Notes: generated by a model from the letters alone, not told the origin. 64,000 nt of DNA from Flavobacterium lacus (GCF_003268815.1 NZ_QLSV01000016.1:1-64000); one strand, 5' to 3'; positions 18,807 through 28,530 are shown, numbered from the stretch's first letter. Numbers and translations are program-made.

Positions 18807-19752
18807 AAAAGTGGCAATTGTAATACCATATTACAACGCTTCAGAAAAAATCACATACGTTATAAATAAAATTCCCGAATTTATAAACTATGTTATCATT
18901 GTGGATGATTGTGGTAATCAACCATTACCCCAAGAAATAATACTAGCTAATATTAACAAGCAAACAGAAATATTTTTTTTAAAAAACCAAAGTAATTTGG
19001 GTGTGGGAGGAGCCACAAAATTGGGATTTAAAAAAGCAATTGATTTAAATGTAGACATCGTTATAAAAGTTGATGCAGACAATCAAATGGATTTGAGTTA
19101 TTTGCCGTATTTAATAGAACCAATTATTTCTAAACAAGCGGATTATGTAAAAGGTAACCGATTTAGAGATTTTAAAGCGTTAAAAAAAATGCCTGTCATT
19201 CGAAGAATTGGAAACTTAGTATTATCTTTTTTGATTAAAATTTCAACGGGATATTGGAATGTTTTTGACCCAACAAATGGATATTTTGCTGTAAAAGTTA
19301 CTGATTTGAAGCAACTTGACTTTTCTAAACTATCTAATCGGTATTTTTTTGAGACTTCTTTAATTGCTGAATTGTATTATCTTGATTCAAGAATTATGGA
19401 TTTAACTATGCCGGCAGTCTACAATGATGAAAAATCGAGTATGAAGGTTTGGCAGATGCCCATAATTTTTTCATGGAATCTATTAAAATTATTTATTAAA
19501 CGAATTTTGAAAAAATATTTCTTATTTGATTTTAATATTGGGTCACTTTATATTTTGGCGGGATTGCCTTTGTTTTTATTTGGAATAATTTATGGAATTC
19601 ATAATTGGATATATTATTCTAATTTAAAAGTTTTAACCCCTACAGGAACCATAATGCTAGTTACTTTGTCAATAATTTTGGGCTTTCAGTTACTGCTTCA
19701 AGCAATACAATATGACATAATAAATTCTCCAAAACTTAATCGTAATGAGTAA
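18784..19752 (+). CDS. Family 2 glycosyltransferase, polyprenyl-phosphate type
   Basis: GT-A domain with VAIVIPYYNAS near the start, VDDCG in the nucleotide loop and KVDADNQMD carrying the DAD metal motif, then FDPTNGYFAVK and two hydrophobic segments at the C-terminus (near residues 246-270 and 288-312). This DPM1/ArnC-like plan fits enzymes that load a sugar onto undecaprenyl phosphate. The next gene encodes a multi-span membrane protein that could use such a lipid-linked donor, and the two overlap by 8 bp. Confidence 0.82.
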   Translation: MKQLLQNRKVAIVIPYYNASEKITYVINKIPEFINYVIIVDDCGNQPLPQEIILANINKQTEIFFLKNQSNLGVGGATKLGFKKAIDLNVDIVIKVDADNQMDLSYLPYLIEPIISKQADYVKGNRFRDFKALKKMPVIRRIGNLVLSFLIKISTGYWNVFDPTNGYFAVKVTDLKQLDFSKLSNRYFFETSLIAELYYLDSRIMDLTMPAVYNDEKSSMKVWQMPIIFSWNLLKLFIKRILKKYFLFDFNIGSLYILAGLPLFLFGIIYGIHNWIYYSNLKVLTPTGTIMLVTLSIILGFQLLLQAIQYDIINSPKLNRNE

Positions 19753-21319
19753 AAAGGAAACTTCATTTGTATTGTTGTTTAATTTTTTAATTGCTGTTGC
19801 ATTTTATTTTCAGGGACGAGATGCAAAAATTGAAGATATTTCTTCAGATTTAGCCAATATTATTCCTGTTTGCAAAAAAATTGATGACCCCTCACTTTAT
19901 AAAAACGATTTATATTTAAACGATATTAAGAATGTAGAGTATTATACTCCTTTTTTTGTTCAGACGTTGAGATTTTTTGCAAAATTCGTTCATCACGACT
20001 ACATCCAAGCACTTAATGTTTTTAGTTTTTTTTCGCATTTTTTTTATGGTGTATTTTGGTTCTTATTATTTTACAAGCTGAAAAATAAATTTTGGATAGC
20101 GGTTGTTTTTTCTCTTTTCATGCGAGGTATTATTTGGCCACCCGGAGGCGAACTACTTGGGATTTCCGATTTGTGGACCATTATGCCGCGAACCATATAT
20201 TCCGTTTTTTTACCTGTTCCTTTTCTGCTTTTTTCGTACCTAAATAAATATAAAGTAATAGTAGCGTCTTTAGCACTTGGTCTAATTTTTAATTTTCATC
20301 CTATCACGGGTATTGGTGGAGTCATACTATATTTTTCTGTATTTATTTTATTTAAATTTATTAGAAACGAATTATTTCTGACAGAATCAATTAAAGAAGT
20401 ATTTATTGCAATACTGTTTTGTGGTATTGGAATGTTTCCATTTATTGCAACCTATTACATGGGGGTTGAGAGTAATTTATCATTCGATCAGACAATTTTT
20501 AAAGAAGCATTTTTTGCAAGAATACCAAGGAGTTTTTCAAATCCGTTCATGTTTGTTTTAAACTGGAATAGACCTGTAACTTATTTGTTTAGTGTTTTAT
20601 TTTTTATTTTTTATTTTTTTGATTCCTCTAAAAATAAAATTTATTTCAAAGTTTTGTTTTTTTCAGTAGTAATCATTTTTTTTACAGCGAATCTCTCTGT
20701 TTATGTTGAAGAAATCATTAATACCGTTTTCAATAAAAATATCAGGATGTCTTTTCAACTCATACGATTTCAAAAGCTTATTATTATAATTTTTCAAATT
20801 GGTATTTTTTTGCTAGCAGTTGAATTTTTCAACCGTTTGAAAGTAACTGGTAAGGTTCAATTTTACGTTTTTGCTCTATATTTTACAGTTTTAGTTTGCT
20901 CATCTTTGAATAGATTCTCAAGCTTACCTTTTGTAGGAGATGATATTTCTACTGCGATACTGCCTAACAACATGAAATTTAATTCAAAGAATTCTAAAAA
21001 TTATGATCTTTCAGATATGATAGATTATTTAAAATTAAACACGGAGAAAGACGCTGTTTTTTATGGCACATATTTGATAAGAGCCGGTGCGGATAGATCT
21101 GTTTTATTGGATTCAAAGGGAGCATCAATGTTAATAGAAGGAAATCAAAACAAGTTTATTCAATGGTATCAAGATTTGAAGGAATTTAGAACGATGGACC
21201 AATTTGAAAAAGTTGTCTTTTTAAAATCGAAAGGGGTTAACTATATCTTAAGTGCAGAAGCTTGGGATGAAATCAGGCCAGTAAAAGTGATTGGACATGT
21301 GTATTTGTACAAAATTTAA
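19745..21319 (+). CDS. Multi-span membrane protein, possibly a GT-C glycosyltransferase
   Basis: The 524-residue product has about ten hydrophobic segments followed by a soluble tail of ~110 residues that ends in VYLYKI. A first periplasmic-side loop after the first helix contains acidic pairs (DAKIEDISSDLA), where GT-C enzymes keep their catalytic Asp/Glu. Tail elements such as DAVFYGTYLIRAGADRS recall the periplasmic domains of PMT/ArnT-like and DUF6541-like proteins. It overlaps the polyprenyl-phosphate type GT2 gene, which supports a pair: one loads the carrier, the other transfers outside. I do not recognise a named family with confidence. Confidence 0.6.
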   Translation: MSKKETSFVLLFNFLIAVAFYFQGRDAKIEDISSDLANIIPVCKKIDDPSLYKNDLYLNDIKNVEYYTPFFVQTLRFFAKFVHHDYIQALNVFSFFSHFFYGVFWFLLFYKLKNKFWIAVVFSLFMRGIIWPPGGELLGISDLWTIMPRTIYSVFLPVPFLLFSYLNKYKVIVASLALGLIFNFHPITGIGGVILYFSVFILFKFIRNELFLTESIKEVFIAILFCGIGMFPFIATYYMGVESNLSFDQTIFKEAFFARIPRSFSNPFMFVLNWNRPVTYLFSVLFFIFYFFDSSKNKIYFKVLFFSVVIIFFTANLSVYVEEIINTVFNKNIRMSFQLIRFQKLIIIIFQIGIFLLAVEFFNRLKVTGKVQFYVFALYFTVLVCSSLNRFSSLPFVGDDISTAILPNNMKFNSKNSKNYDLSDMIDYLKLNTEKDAVFYGTYLIRAGADRSVLLDSKGASMLIEGNQNKFIQWYQDLKEFRTMDQFEKVVFLKSKGVNYILSAEAWDEIRPVKVIGHVYLYKI

Positions 21320-21338
21320 AAAAACAAATCCTATAATT

Positions 21339-22349
21339 ATGATTAATATTCTTTATATAGGGAACAAACTTTTAAAACACGGGTTTTCTGCGACTTCTAT
21401 TGAAACACTCGGGCCTTTATTAGAAAAAGAAAATTATAAATTATATTATGCTTCTTCAAAAAAAAATAAATTTCTCAGGTTTTTAAACATGTTTCATAAA
21501 ACATTAGTAAAGGCTCATAAAGTTGATTATGTTTTAATTGATACGTATAGTACAATAAATTTTTGGTTTGCATTTATGGTTAGTCAGCTATGCAGAATTT
21601 TAAATAAACCATATATCACTATATTAAGAGGTGGAGATTTACCCAACAGATTAAAATCATCGCCTTTAATCTCAAAACTTGTTTTTTCAAACTCACTCTA
21701 TAATGTAGCTCCTTCTGAATATCTTTTCAAAGTGTTTAAAGAAAATAAATTTCATAATTTAAAACTAATTCCAAATACAATTGAGATTAGTAATTATAAT
21801 TTTCAAAAAAAAACAAGTGTACAACCCAAAATTTTATGGGTACGTTCATTATCTACTATCTATAATCCCAAAATGGCTATTGATGTTTTGGTAATGCTAA
21901 AAACAAGTTTTTCTAATGCTGAATTATGTGTAATTGGTCAAGAAAAAGATTTGAGAATACAAGATTTAAAAGAATATGCCATTCCTTTTAATGTAAAAGT
22001 AAACTTTACGGGTAAGTTATCCAAACCCGCTTGGATTGAACGTTCAAAAAACTATGATATTTTTATCAACACAACCCATTTTGATAATACACCCGTGAGC
22101 CTTATTGAAGCTTTAGCACTTGGCTTACCTGTTGTTTCAACAAATGTAGGAGGTATTCCCTTTCTAGTTAAGGATAGGGAAACCGCCTTGTTAGTTGACG
22201 ATTCTGATACGCAGGCAATGGTTGAAGCCATAAAAGAGCTAATCGAAAATCCAGATTTAGCCCAGAACTTAGCTGAAAATGGTCGGAAATTAGCAGAGCA
22301 GTTCGATTGGCAAATTGTTAAAAACCAATGGAAAGAAATTTTAAAATAG
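21339..22349 (+). CDS. Family 4 glycosyltransferase
   Basis: GT-B fold, about 336 residues. The ATG at 21339 is chosen; the longer frame from 21291 runs through the end of the previous gene. The N-terminus reads NILYIGNKLLKHGFSATSI, the C-terminal half LWVRSLSTIYNPKMAI and NTPVSLIEALALGLPVV, with the glutamate pair in place. It is the last cytoplasmic transferase of the locus and lies 58 bp before the initiating enzyme. Confidence 0.86.
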   Translation: MINILYIGNKLLKHGFSATSIETLGPLLEKENYKLYYASSKKNKFLRFLNMFHKTLVKAHKVDYVLIDTYSTINFWFAFMVSQLCRILNKPYITILRGGDLPNRLKSSPLISKLVFSNSLYNVAPSEYLFKVFKENKFHNLKLIPNTIEISNYNFQKKTSVQPKILWVRSLSTIYNPKMAIDVLVMLKTSFSNAELCVIGQEKDLRIQDLKEYAIPFNVKVNFTGKLSKPAWIERSKNYDIFINTTHFDNTPVSLIEALALGLPVVSTNVGGIPFLVKDRETALLVDDSDTQAMVEAIKELIENPDLAQNLAENGRKLAEQFDWQIVKNQWKEILK

Positions 22350-22407
22350 CTCAAAAACTCTTTATAAAATTGTTAAATTGCACCCTTCAATTCAACAGCC
22401 ATAAAGA

Positions 22408-23802
22408 ATGAACACTAAAAAGAAAATTCATTTTGAAGTTTCAGAGAGAAAAATTCTTCTCAGATTTTTTGATGTCCTGTTTGTTTTAGTAATGCTGTAT
22501 ATTGTTGGGATAATTTTTAACTTCGATTATTTCGCAATTACTCCAACAAATTTCTATTGGACCCTCGTATTAGGTGTTTATGTGTTGCTAGTTGGCTCTG
22601 TGTTTGAAATGTATAACTTGCAAGTGGCCAGTAATCAATTTCAAGTGATTAGAAGTATTGTCTTGACCTCTTCAACAACCGTTTTATTTTATCTTTTAAC
22701 CCCTTTTTACACACCAACTCTTCCTTCAAATCGTATCCAGATTTTATATTTTTTTCTTGCTATTTTTCTCGCCTTATTTCTGTGGCGAATGTTTTATCAA
22801 AAATATTTAGCTTCTCACCGTTTTGAAAAAAAAGTGATTTTGATTTCTGAAAAAGAAATGGCAGACGAATTAATTTCCGGATTAAAAAGTATCGATCCTC
22901 ACTATAATATCATTGCTTTTGTTAATACAGATGAAACGTCAGCGTTTAAATTTAAAAATAATGCGGTTACTATTCTTTCTGTAGACAATTTGCAAAAATT
23001 TGTATCCAAAAATTCAATTTCAGAAATAGTCATTGCAACCCAAAGAACAGAGGAAATTACAGTTGAGCTCTATAACAAATTATTATTGTTGTTAGAAAAT
23101 GGTTTTATAATTAGAGAGTATACACAAGTCTATGAGAGTTTAACCCAACGCATTCCTGTTCAATTTGTTGCAAGAGATTTTTACAAATATTTTCCGTTTA
23201 GCCGAAGTAACCAGAATCAATTGTATTTGTTTTTTGTTCGTTTTTTTGAAATTGTAATCGCTTTAACCGGGATAACAACCGGAGTGATTTTATTGCCTTT
23301 AATATTGATAGGAAACGCCGTTGGAAATAAAGGAAAATTATTTTATACCCAGATTCGAGTTGGAAAAAATGGAGAAGAGTTTAGAATTCTAAAATTTAGA
23401 ACCATGGTTAAAAATGCTGAAACTGATGGAGCTGTTTTTGCAACCACAAATGATACGAGAATAACGCCTTTCGGTAAATTCCTTCGAAAAAGTAGAATAG
23501 ACGAATTCCCTCAGTTTATAAATATTCTTTTGGGAGAAATGGCCGTTATCGGACCAAGACCTGAGCGTCCTGTTTTTGTGAATGAAATTGCCGAAGTCAT
23601 GCCGTTCTACCAAACCAGACACGTTGTTAAACCGGGACTCACTGGCTGGGCTCAAGTAAATTATGCTTATGGAGATTCTATTGATGATAGTCTAATTAAA
23701 CTGCAATACGATTTATATTACATCAAACACAGAAGTATCTTTTTGGATATTAACATCATGATTAAAACCATCAGTACCATTCTGTTTTATCGCGGACAAT
23801 AA
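22408..23802 (+). CDS. Initiating sugar transferase (polyprenyl glycosylphosphotransferase)
   Basis: Phosphoglycosyl transferase that moves a sugar-1-phosphate from a nucleotide sugar to undecaprenyl phosphate, the first step of the glycan. Its 464 residues show the WbaP/WcaJ plan: four N-terminal membrane helices (about 17-125), a central Rossmann-like domain with IAFVNTDE and IVIATQRTEE, a membrane-dipping helix near 275-300, then the catalytic domain with LKFRTMVKNAE, SRIDEFPQFIN, GPRPERPVFV and GLTGWAQVNY. Placing it last in a locus is common in Flavobacteriaceae. The sugar is unknown. Its stop abuts the next, convergent gene. Confidence 0.93.
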   Translation: MNTKKKIHFEVSERKILLRFFDVLFVLVMLYIVGIIFNFDYFAITPTNFYWTLVLGVYVLLVGSVFEMYNLQVASNQFQVIRSIVLTSSTTVLFYLLTPFYTPTLPSNRIQILYFFLAIFLALFLWRMFYQKYLASHRFEKKVILISEKEMADELISGLKSIDPHYNIIAFVNTDETSAFKFKNNAVTILSVDNLQKFVSKNSISEIVIATQRTEEITVELYNKLLLLLENGFIIREYTQVYESLTQRIPVQFVARDFYKYFPFSRSNQNQLYLFFVRFFEIVIALTGITTGVILLPLILIGNAVGNKGKLFYTQIRVGKNGEEFRILKFRTMVKNAETDGAVFATTNDTRITPFGKFLRKSRIDEFPQFINILLGEMAVIGPRPERPVFVNEIAEVMPFYQTRHVVKPGLTGWAQVNYAYGDSIDDSLIKLQYDLYYIKHRSIFLDINIMIKTISTILFYRGQ

Positions 23803-24915
23803 TTACGATTTCAAAAGTTGTATTCTCAACCGGAAAAGTAGCAATATGATTAAAATCATAAAAGGAAGCATCAGAAATAAATGAGCTTTGTTGAACATGA
23901 AAAGAAGGTAAGCACCAAAACAAAGTAGTAAAAAATAGAAGAATCGGTTAAACCAAACTACATTTTTCTTACCAAAAGAAATAACTATTCCAATCAAGAA
24001 AGGATTAAACAACAACACATTGTAATTTTGCGAAATTTCTCTATGCAACGAATAAAATCCTACTAATGAGAGAAATATTCCTAACAATCCTAAAAGAACT
24101 AAAAAAGTTAGATAGATTTTATTGCTGTTTGAAATAAAAACAAGTATCAAAAAGAATATAAAAGTATAAATTGAATTCCACCACGATTTTGATTGCAGTG
24201 ATTTATCTTGTTCAAACAAAACAGTAGTCTTCTTGGCAATAAGTTGGTTATTTGTTTGAGATACTTCTAAACTTTTTAATAATTCTATGGGTAAAAAAAG
24301 TTGCTCGGCACTTTTATCCGTTCGATAACCAAACATGATGTTGATTCCCAATTTCTGATAAAAAAGATGTTCCATAAACGGATTTAGCACATGACGATAA
24401 CTTTCGATAGTATTGCCAACTTTTGAAATACTCGGTTGTTCTAATTGATTATTAATTTGATCAACTACCATAGTCGTACAATTTTTATCGATAAATTTAT
24501 AGATATAAAATCGCTCGTCAGAATACAACGATTTTTCTAAATCATCAAACAATTGTTGCTTTTGTTGTATCGTAAAGTCTAATTCCTGCTCATAAACGCT
24601 TCTGTTTTCCATTCGATAGGAATACATAAAATCTTCAAAAGAACCTTTGGCTACATAATATTCCAAATCACCTTTTACAAATTTTAAATAAAAATTTGGC
24701 GTGTCAAAATCAAACATACCAAAATTATACACAACATCAACGCCTCTTGTGTTATCTTGAATTCGAATTGCCGTATGGCCAAAGATGGAATGTAATTCTT
24801 CGCCACTTCCACAGGTTAAAATGCTAACTCGTGCGTCGGAAGATAAGGGATAATTTTGTCCGAAACTCAAAAAACTACAAAATAAAAAAAGTAGAAAGTG
24901 TAATTTTATTTTCAT
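23803..24915 (-). CDS. DUF4105 (Lnb-type) envelope protein
   Basis: The 370-residue protein starts with a signal peptide (LHFLLFLFCSFLSFGQ), followed by a periplasmic domain of the DUF4105/Lnb N-terminal family with LTCGSGEELHSIFGHTAIRI and the CTTMV cysteine region (residues about 28-180), and then five hydrophobic helices in the last 130 residues. The Cys-His pattern looks like a papain-like amidase fold, which makes hydrolase or transpeptidase activity likely but not shown. It follows the PorV-like gene by 5 bp in the same direction, so the two are probably one transcript. Confidence 0.8.
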   Translation of the reverse strand: MKIKLHFLLFLFCSFLSFGQNYPLSSDARVSILTCGSGEELHSIFGHTAIRIQDNTRGVDVVYNFGMFDFDTPNFYLKFVKGDLEYYVAKGSFEDFMYSYRMENRSVYEQELDFTIQQKQQLFDDLEKSLYSDERFYIYKFIDKNCTTMVVDQINNQLEQPSISKVGNTIESYRHVLNPFMEHLFYQKLGINIMFGYRTDKSAEQLFLPIELLKSLEVSQTNNQLIAKKTTVLFEQDKSLQSKSWWNSIYTFIFFLILVFISNSNKIYLTFLVLLGLLGIFLSLVGFYSLHREISQNYNVLLFNPFLIGIVISFGKKNVVWFNRFFYFLLLCFGAYLLFMFNKAHLFLMLPFMILIILLLFRLRIQLLKS

Positions 24916-24920
24916 GTAAA

Positions 24921-25988
24921 TTATCTAAAGATTCCTAAATCAACTTTTACAGAAAAAATATTAGAATACAAGGCTGCACTCTGGTCGCTAATATCGGTTA
25001 GAGCATAATCAACTTGAATACCTTTGTATTTAAAGCCTAATCCAATATTGGGTTGAAACCCAATTTTTTCAGTATTATCAATTTGTAGTACATTCTGAAA
25101 ATTTCCAACGCCGGCTCTCAAAAAAACTAAATCAGTATAACCAAACTCAAATCCTAAAGCAGGATCAATGCTCACAAAGTCAGTAGAAATAAGATCGTTG
25201 GTCTTAAAAAACTGCATATTTAGGTTAAACGCCGCTAAAATTGAATAATCATAGCGGTATTCAAATTTTCTGGAAATACCCAACTGAGCCTTTGGCAATG
25301 TGATTTCCGTACTCTCCGGTAAATCCTGATTTTCTCCCGGAATAGCATTGGCTATTTTTTCAAATTCTTCTTCATCAATATTCCAAATGTTATACGTGGT
25401 CGTAATATCGCGAACCATTAATCCCACTTTCCAATTGTCGCGTTCAAATTGAATCCCTACATCAAGTCCAAACCCCCAAGAATTCGCAAAATCTCCTATT
25501 ATTCGTCTAATTACTTTTGCATTTACACCATATTGCCAACCCGGAACCTGTAAACTTCGAGCATAAGAAAAAGTGGCACCGTAATCGGCTGTAGAAAATT
25601 TACTGATACGGTTGTAATCAATATTTCCATTATTATCAATCAATTGTGTGGTATTCAAGATATCATCTACCCCAAATCGAATTAAGGAAACTCCCCATGC
25701 ACTTCGGTCGTCAATCGGCATAGCAAAAGCAGCATAATCATATTGAGCGATGTTGGCAAAATAACTAGCGTGCATCAAGGCTCCTTGGCTGTCTTCTAAA
25801 AAAACCAATCCTGCCGGATTCCAATAACCGGAATTCACATCGGCCGTACTTGCCGTAACGGCATTAGACATTCCTAAAGCAGCCGCATCCACGCCAATAC
25901 TCATAAATTCATTGGAGTATTTTCGTACAGCTTGACTGCTCACCATAATTGGAAGTAGAAGCAAGACAATAAATAGATTTTTTTTCAA
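24921..25988 (-). CDS. PorV/PorQ-type outer-membrane protein
   Basis: A 355-residue beta-barrel protein with a signal peptide (NLFIVLLLLPIMVSSQ) and the family hallmark SIGVDAAALGMSNAVTA, then NSGYWNPAGL. The remainder alternates strands such as YGATFSYARS and GLGFKYKGIQVDYALTD to an aromatic/charged end. PorV shuttles T9SS cargo from the translocon to the surface attachment complex; paralogues of this type (PorV2-like) occur in many Flavobacteriaceae, and which branch this is cannot be told here. It fits well with the T9SS cargo genes of this window. Confidence 0.82.
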   Translation of the reverse strand: MKKNLFIVLLLLPIMVSSQAVRKYSNEFMSIGVDAAALGMSNAVTASTADVNSGYWNPAGLVFLEDSQGALMHASYFANIAQYDYAAFAMPIDDRSAWGVSLIRFGVDDILNTTQLIDNNGNIDYNRISKFSTADYGATFSYARSLQVPGWQYGVNAKVIRRIIGDFANSWGFGLDVGIQFERDNWKVGLMVRDITTTYNIWNIDEEEFEKIANAIPGENQDLPESTEITLPKAQLGISRKFEYRYDYSILAAFNLNMQFFKTNDLISTDFVSIDPALGFEFGYTDLVFLRAGVGNFQNVLQIDNTEKIGFQPNIGLGFKYKGIQVDYALTDISDQSAALYSNIFSVKVDLGIFR

Positions 25989-26126
25989 AGCACAATTTTA
26001 TTTTCAAACCGAAGTTTGCACAATTTTTTTCCAAAAATAGGAATTTTTAGCTTGTTTCATTCTAACATGTCACGAAATAAAAAACATTGAAATAGCGTAA
26101 CTAAAAATATCAAGTAAAAAACGCAC

Positions 26127-26154
26127 TTGTTTCTCACTTATTGTATTAAATTTG
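26127..26154 (+). promoter_or_regulatory. Promoter of pssA (TTG-N17-TAAATTTG)
   Basis: TTG at 26127-26129 and TAAATTTG at 26147-26154 are 17 bp apart, matching Bacteroidota -33/-7 spacing, and the pssA ATG follows 17 bp later. Confidence 0.6.
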
Positions 26155-26171
26155 TTTTCAAACCTTAGAAT

Positions 26172-26903
26172 ATGAATATAAAAGCAAAGATTCCCAATTT
26201 AATTACATTACTTAACTTATTATCAGGCTGTATAGCAGTGGTTTTTGCAGCTAGAAATCAGTTTGAATTGGCTTTTTTCTTTGTATGTTTAGGGATATTT
26301 CTTGACTTTTTTGATGGTTTTTTTGCCCGTCTTTTCAAAGTACAAAGTCCGCTAGGCGTTCAATTAGATTCATTGGCAGACATGGTTACCAGTGGTCTTG
26401 TTCCCGGTTATGTCATGTTTAAGTTGATTTTTACTTACCAAAACGACGGTGTTTCCGCCTTAGGTGATTATTTTCCAACAAACCATATTTTACCCTTAGT
26501 TGGATTTTTTATCACGTTAGGCTCTTGTTATCGATTGGCAAAATTTAACATCGACACCAGACAAACCGATTCTTTTATTGGATTGCCAACGCCGGCCAAT
26601 GCACTTTTTATATTAAGCATTCCATTGATTATTGCCTCAACCGAGATAACTTTTCTAAAAGATGCTCTTACAAATCCTTATATTTTAATGGCAATCTCGA
26701 TCTTGAGTGTGTACATGATGAATGCGGAAATTCCATTGTTTTCTCTCAAAATGAAAAACTTTTCTTGGCAAAACAGTAAATTTCAAATCGTATTTTTGGC
26801 TTTAGCAATCATTTTGTTGGTAACACTAAAAATTGTTGCGTTACCTTTAATTATCTTGCTGTATGTGTTGATGTCGGTTATTCAAAATAAAATGATTTCT
26901 TAA
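26172..26903 (+). CDS. pssA: CDP-diacylglycerol-serine O-phosphatidyltransferase
   Basis: Inner-membrane enzyme that makes phosphatidylserine, the precursor of phosphatidylethanolamine. The CDP-alcohol phosphotransferase signature is complete: D48-G49-x2-A52-R53-x8-G62-x3-D66-x3-D70. Its 243 residues give seven to eight hydrophobic helices, and the opening IPNLITLLNLLSGC is typical of the PssA subgroup in Bacteroidota. It begins just after a good promoter and is followed 21 bp later by a lysozyme-like gene in the same direction. Confidence 0.92.
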   Translation: MNIKAKIPNLITLLNLLSGCIAVVFAARNQFELAFFFVCLGIFLDFFDGFFARLFKVQSPLGVQLDSLADMVTSGLVPGYVMFKLIFTYQNDGVSALGDYFPTNHILPLVGFFITLGSCYRLAKFNIDTRQTDSFIGLPTPANALFILSIPLIIASTEITFLKDALTNPYILMAISILSVYMMNAEIPLFSLKMKNFSWQNSKFQIVFLALAIILLVTLKIVALPLIILLYVLMSVIQNKMIS

Positions 26904-26924
26904 ACGTTTTGTTTTTCATAAAGT

Positions 26925-27779
26925 ATGGCAAAGCAAATCAGACGAAAACCGGTCACAAGGCGAAAAACCACCAAGAAAAAGACTTTTTTCTCTGGTAAAA
27001 TGATTGGTTTTACCATTACATTTTTAATTGTATTATTCATCGGAGTAACAGCTTATCATTATCGTGATGCGTTAGCCTATTATTTTAGTTTTAAATCCAA
27101 ACATCAAACCGAAAAAAATGCCACAAAGGTTGAAGAAGCCAGAATTTTTCAGGTTTTAAAACGACATGAAAAGAAAGTTTTTGGTTTTGATGTGTCTGAA
27201 TACCAAGGAAAAATAAGTTGGGAAGAAATTAAAACCATTGAAGACACATTTCAATTGAAATTCGTTTTCATCAGAGCCACTGCCGGAAAAGACAAAGTAG
27301 ATAGCCGTTTTAAACAAAATTGGAAAGACGCAAAAGAAAATAGTTTTATTCGCGGAGCCTATCATTATTATCGTCCCAATGAAAACTCTATCCAACAAGC
27401 CACTAATTTTATTAAAACCGTAAAACTTCAAAAAGGTGATTTTCCTCCGGTTTTAGACATTGAAAATTTGCCAAAAACACAATCGATTGATAGTTTGAAA
27501 GTAGGGTTAAAGCGATGGTTGACCAAAGTAGAAAATCATTACAATGTAAAACCCATCATTTATTCAGGTGAAAGTTATTATAAAGATTTTCTTGAAAAAG
27601 AATTCAAAGGCTACACGTTTTGGATTGCCAATTATAATTTTTTCGTAGAAGATATTAAAGACCATTGGGCTTTTTGGCAATTTACAGAAAAAGGTACAGT
27701 TCCCGGTATTCAAGGTCCGGTGGATGTTAATATTTATAATGGAACCCCAAAAATGTTGAATTATATGGTTTTGCAGTAG
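26925..27779 (+). CDS. Membrane-anchored GH25 family muramidase
   Basis: Product of 284 residues: a strongly basic N-terminus (residues 1-25), one membrane helix near 26-45, then a glycoside hydrolase family 25 domain from about 85. Catalytic features are visible: FGFDVSEYQG (acidic residue at 89), FVFIRATAG and PVLDIE at 175-180, ending with WAFWQFTE and VDVNIYNG. The topology places the domain in the periplasm, where it would cut the beta-1,4 MurNAc-GlcNAc bond. It likely shares the pssA transcript and ends 3 bp from convergent lptB. Confidence 0.9.
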   Translation: MAKQIRRKPVTRRKTTKKKTFFSGKMIGFTITFLIVLFIGVTAYHYRDALAYYFSFKSKHQTEKNATKVEEARIFQVLKRHEKKVFGFDVSEYQGKISWEEIKTIEDTFQLKFVFIRATAGKDKVDSRFKQNWKDAKENSFIRGAYHYYRPNENSIQQATNFIKTVKLQKGDFPPVLDIENLPKTQSIDSLKVGLKRWLTKVENHYNVKPIIYSGESYYKDFLEKEFKGYTFWIANYNFFVEDIKDHWAFWQFTEKGTVPGIQGPVDVNIYNGTPKMLNYMVLQ

Positions 27780-27782
27780 AAA

Positions 27783-28523
27783 TTAAAACGCCAATTTCTT
27801 TTTTCGCAATTCGAAATTTTGCCCTAAATATACTTTTCTCACCATTTCGTCGGCAGCCAAATCTTCCGGAATTCCGGCTTTCAAAATGCCACCTTCAAAC
27901 ATTAAGTAGGTTTTGTCCGTAATGGCTAATGTTTCTTGAACGTTGTGGTCGGTGATTAAAATACCGATATTTTTATTTTTCAATTGAGCCACAATACGCT
28001 GAATATCTTCAACGGCAACCGGGTCAACGCCGGCAAAAGGTTCGTCCAACAAAATAAATTTCGGGTCGGTAGCAAGAGCACGAGCAATTTCAGTTCTGCG
28101 TCTTTCTCCTCCCGAAAGTAAGTCACCTCGATTGGTTCGAATGTGCTCCAAACTAAATTCAGCAATCAAACTTTCCATTTTTGCTTCTTGTTCCGCTTTA
28201 GAAAGTTTAGTGAGTTGTAAAACACTCAGAATATTGTCTTCAATACTCAGTTTTCTAAAAACAGAAGCTTCCTGAGCCAAATAGCCAATACCATTTTGAG
28301 CTCGTTTATACATCGGAAAATCGGTAATTTCCATATTATCCAAGAATATTTTTCCGCTATTTGGTTTTACCAATCCAACAATCATATAAAAGGAAGTGGT
28401 TTTTCCGGCACCATTCGGACCCAATAAACCCACAATTTCTCCTTGATTCACCTCAACAGAAACGCCTTTCACAACACTTCTGCCTTTGTAGGTTTTAACG
28501 ATATTTTCGGCTCTTAATTTCAT
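27783..28523 (-). CDS. lptB: LPS export ABC transporter ATPase LptB
   Basis: Cytoplasmic ATPase that powers the Lpt bridge carrying lipopolysaccharide to the cell surface. Residues 35-43 are the Walker A GPNGAGKTT; the signature LSGGERRR and Walker B LLDEPFAGVDP follow, and the protein is the standard length for LptB (246 residues) with the characteristic VFRKLSIEDNI segment. The partner genes lptF/G are not in the window. A near-consensus -7 box (TTTCTTTG on this strand, about 28574-28581) and the CTGAG-rich repeat lie upstream. Confidence 0.95.
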   Translation of the reverse strand: MKLRAENIVKTYKGRSVVKGVSVEVNQGEIVGLLGPNGAGKTTSFYMIVGLVKPNSGKIFLDNMEITDFPMYKRAQNGIGYLAQEASVFRKLSIEDNILSVLQLTKLSKAEQEAKMESLIAEFSLEHIRTNRGDLLSGGERRRTEIARALATDPKFILLDEPFAGVDPVAVEDIQRIVAQLKNKNIGILITDHNVQETLAITDKTYLMFEGGILKAGIPEDLAADEMVRKVYLGQNFELRKKKLAF

Positions 28524-28530
28524 TTTTTAG

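Noticed and set aside
19745..21319. Wzx flippase candidate
   Set aside because: It has about ten helices, but also a 110-residue soluble tail and an acidic first loop, which fit GT-C or PMT-like proteins, not the 12-helix MATE-like flippase plan.
21291..21338. Longer N-terminus of the glycosyltransferase at 21339
   Set aside because: Residues MDMCICTKFKKTNPII are shadow of the previous gene's end; NILYIGNKLL at the ATG is the expected start.
27980..28165. Minus-strand 61-codon frame within lptB
   Set aside because: Out-of-frame shadow inside a clearly conserved gene, no promoter or start context.
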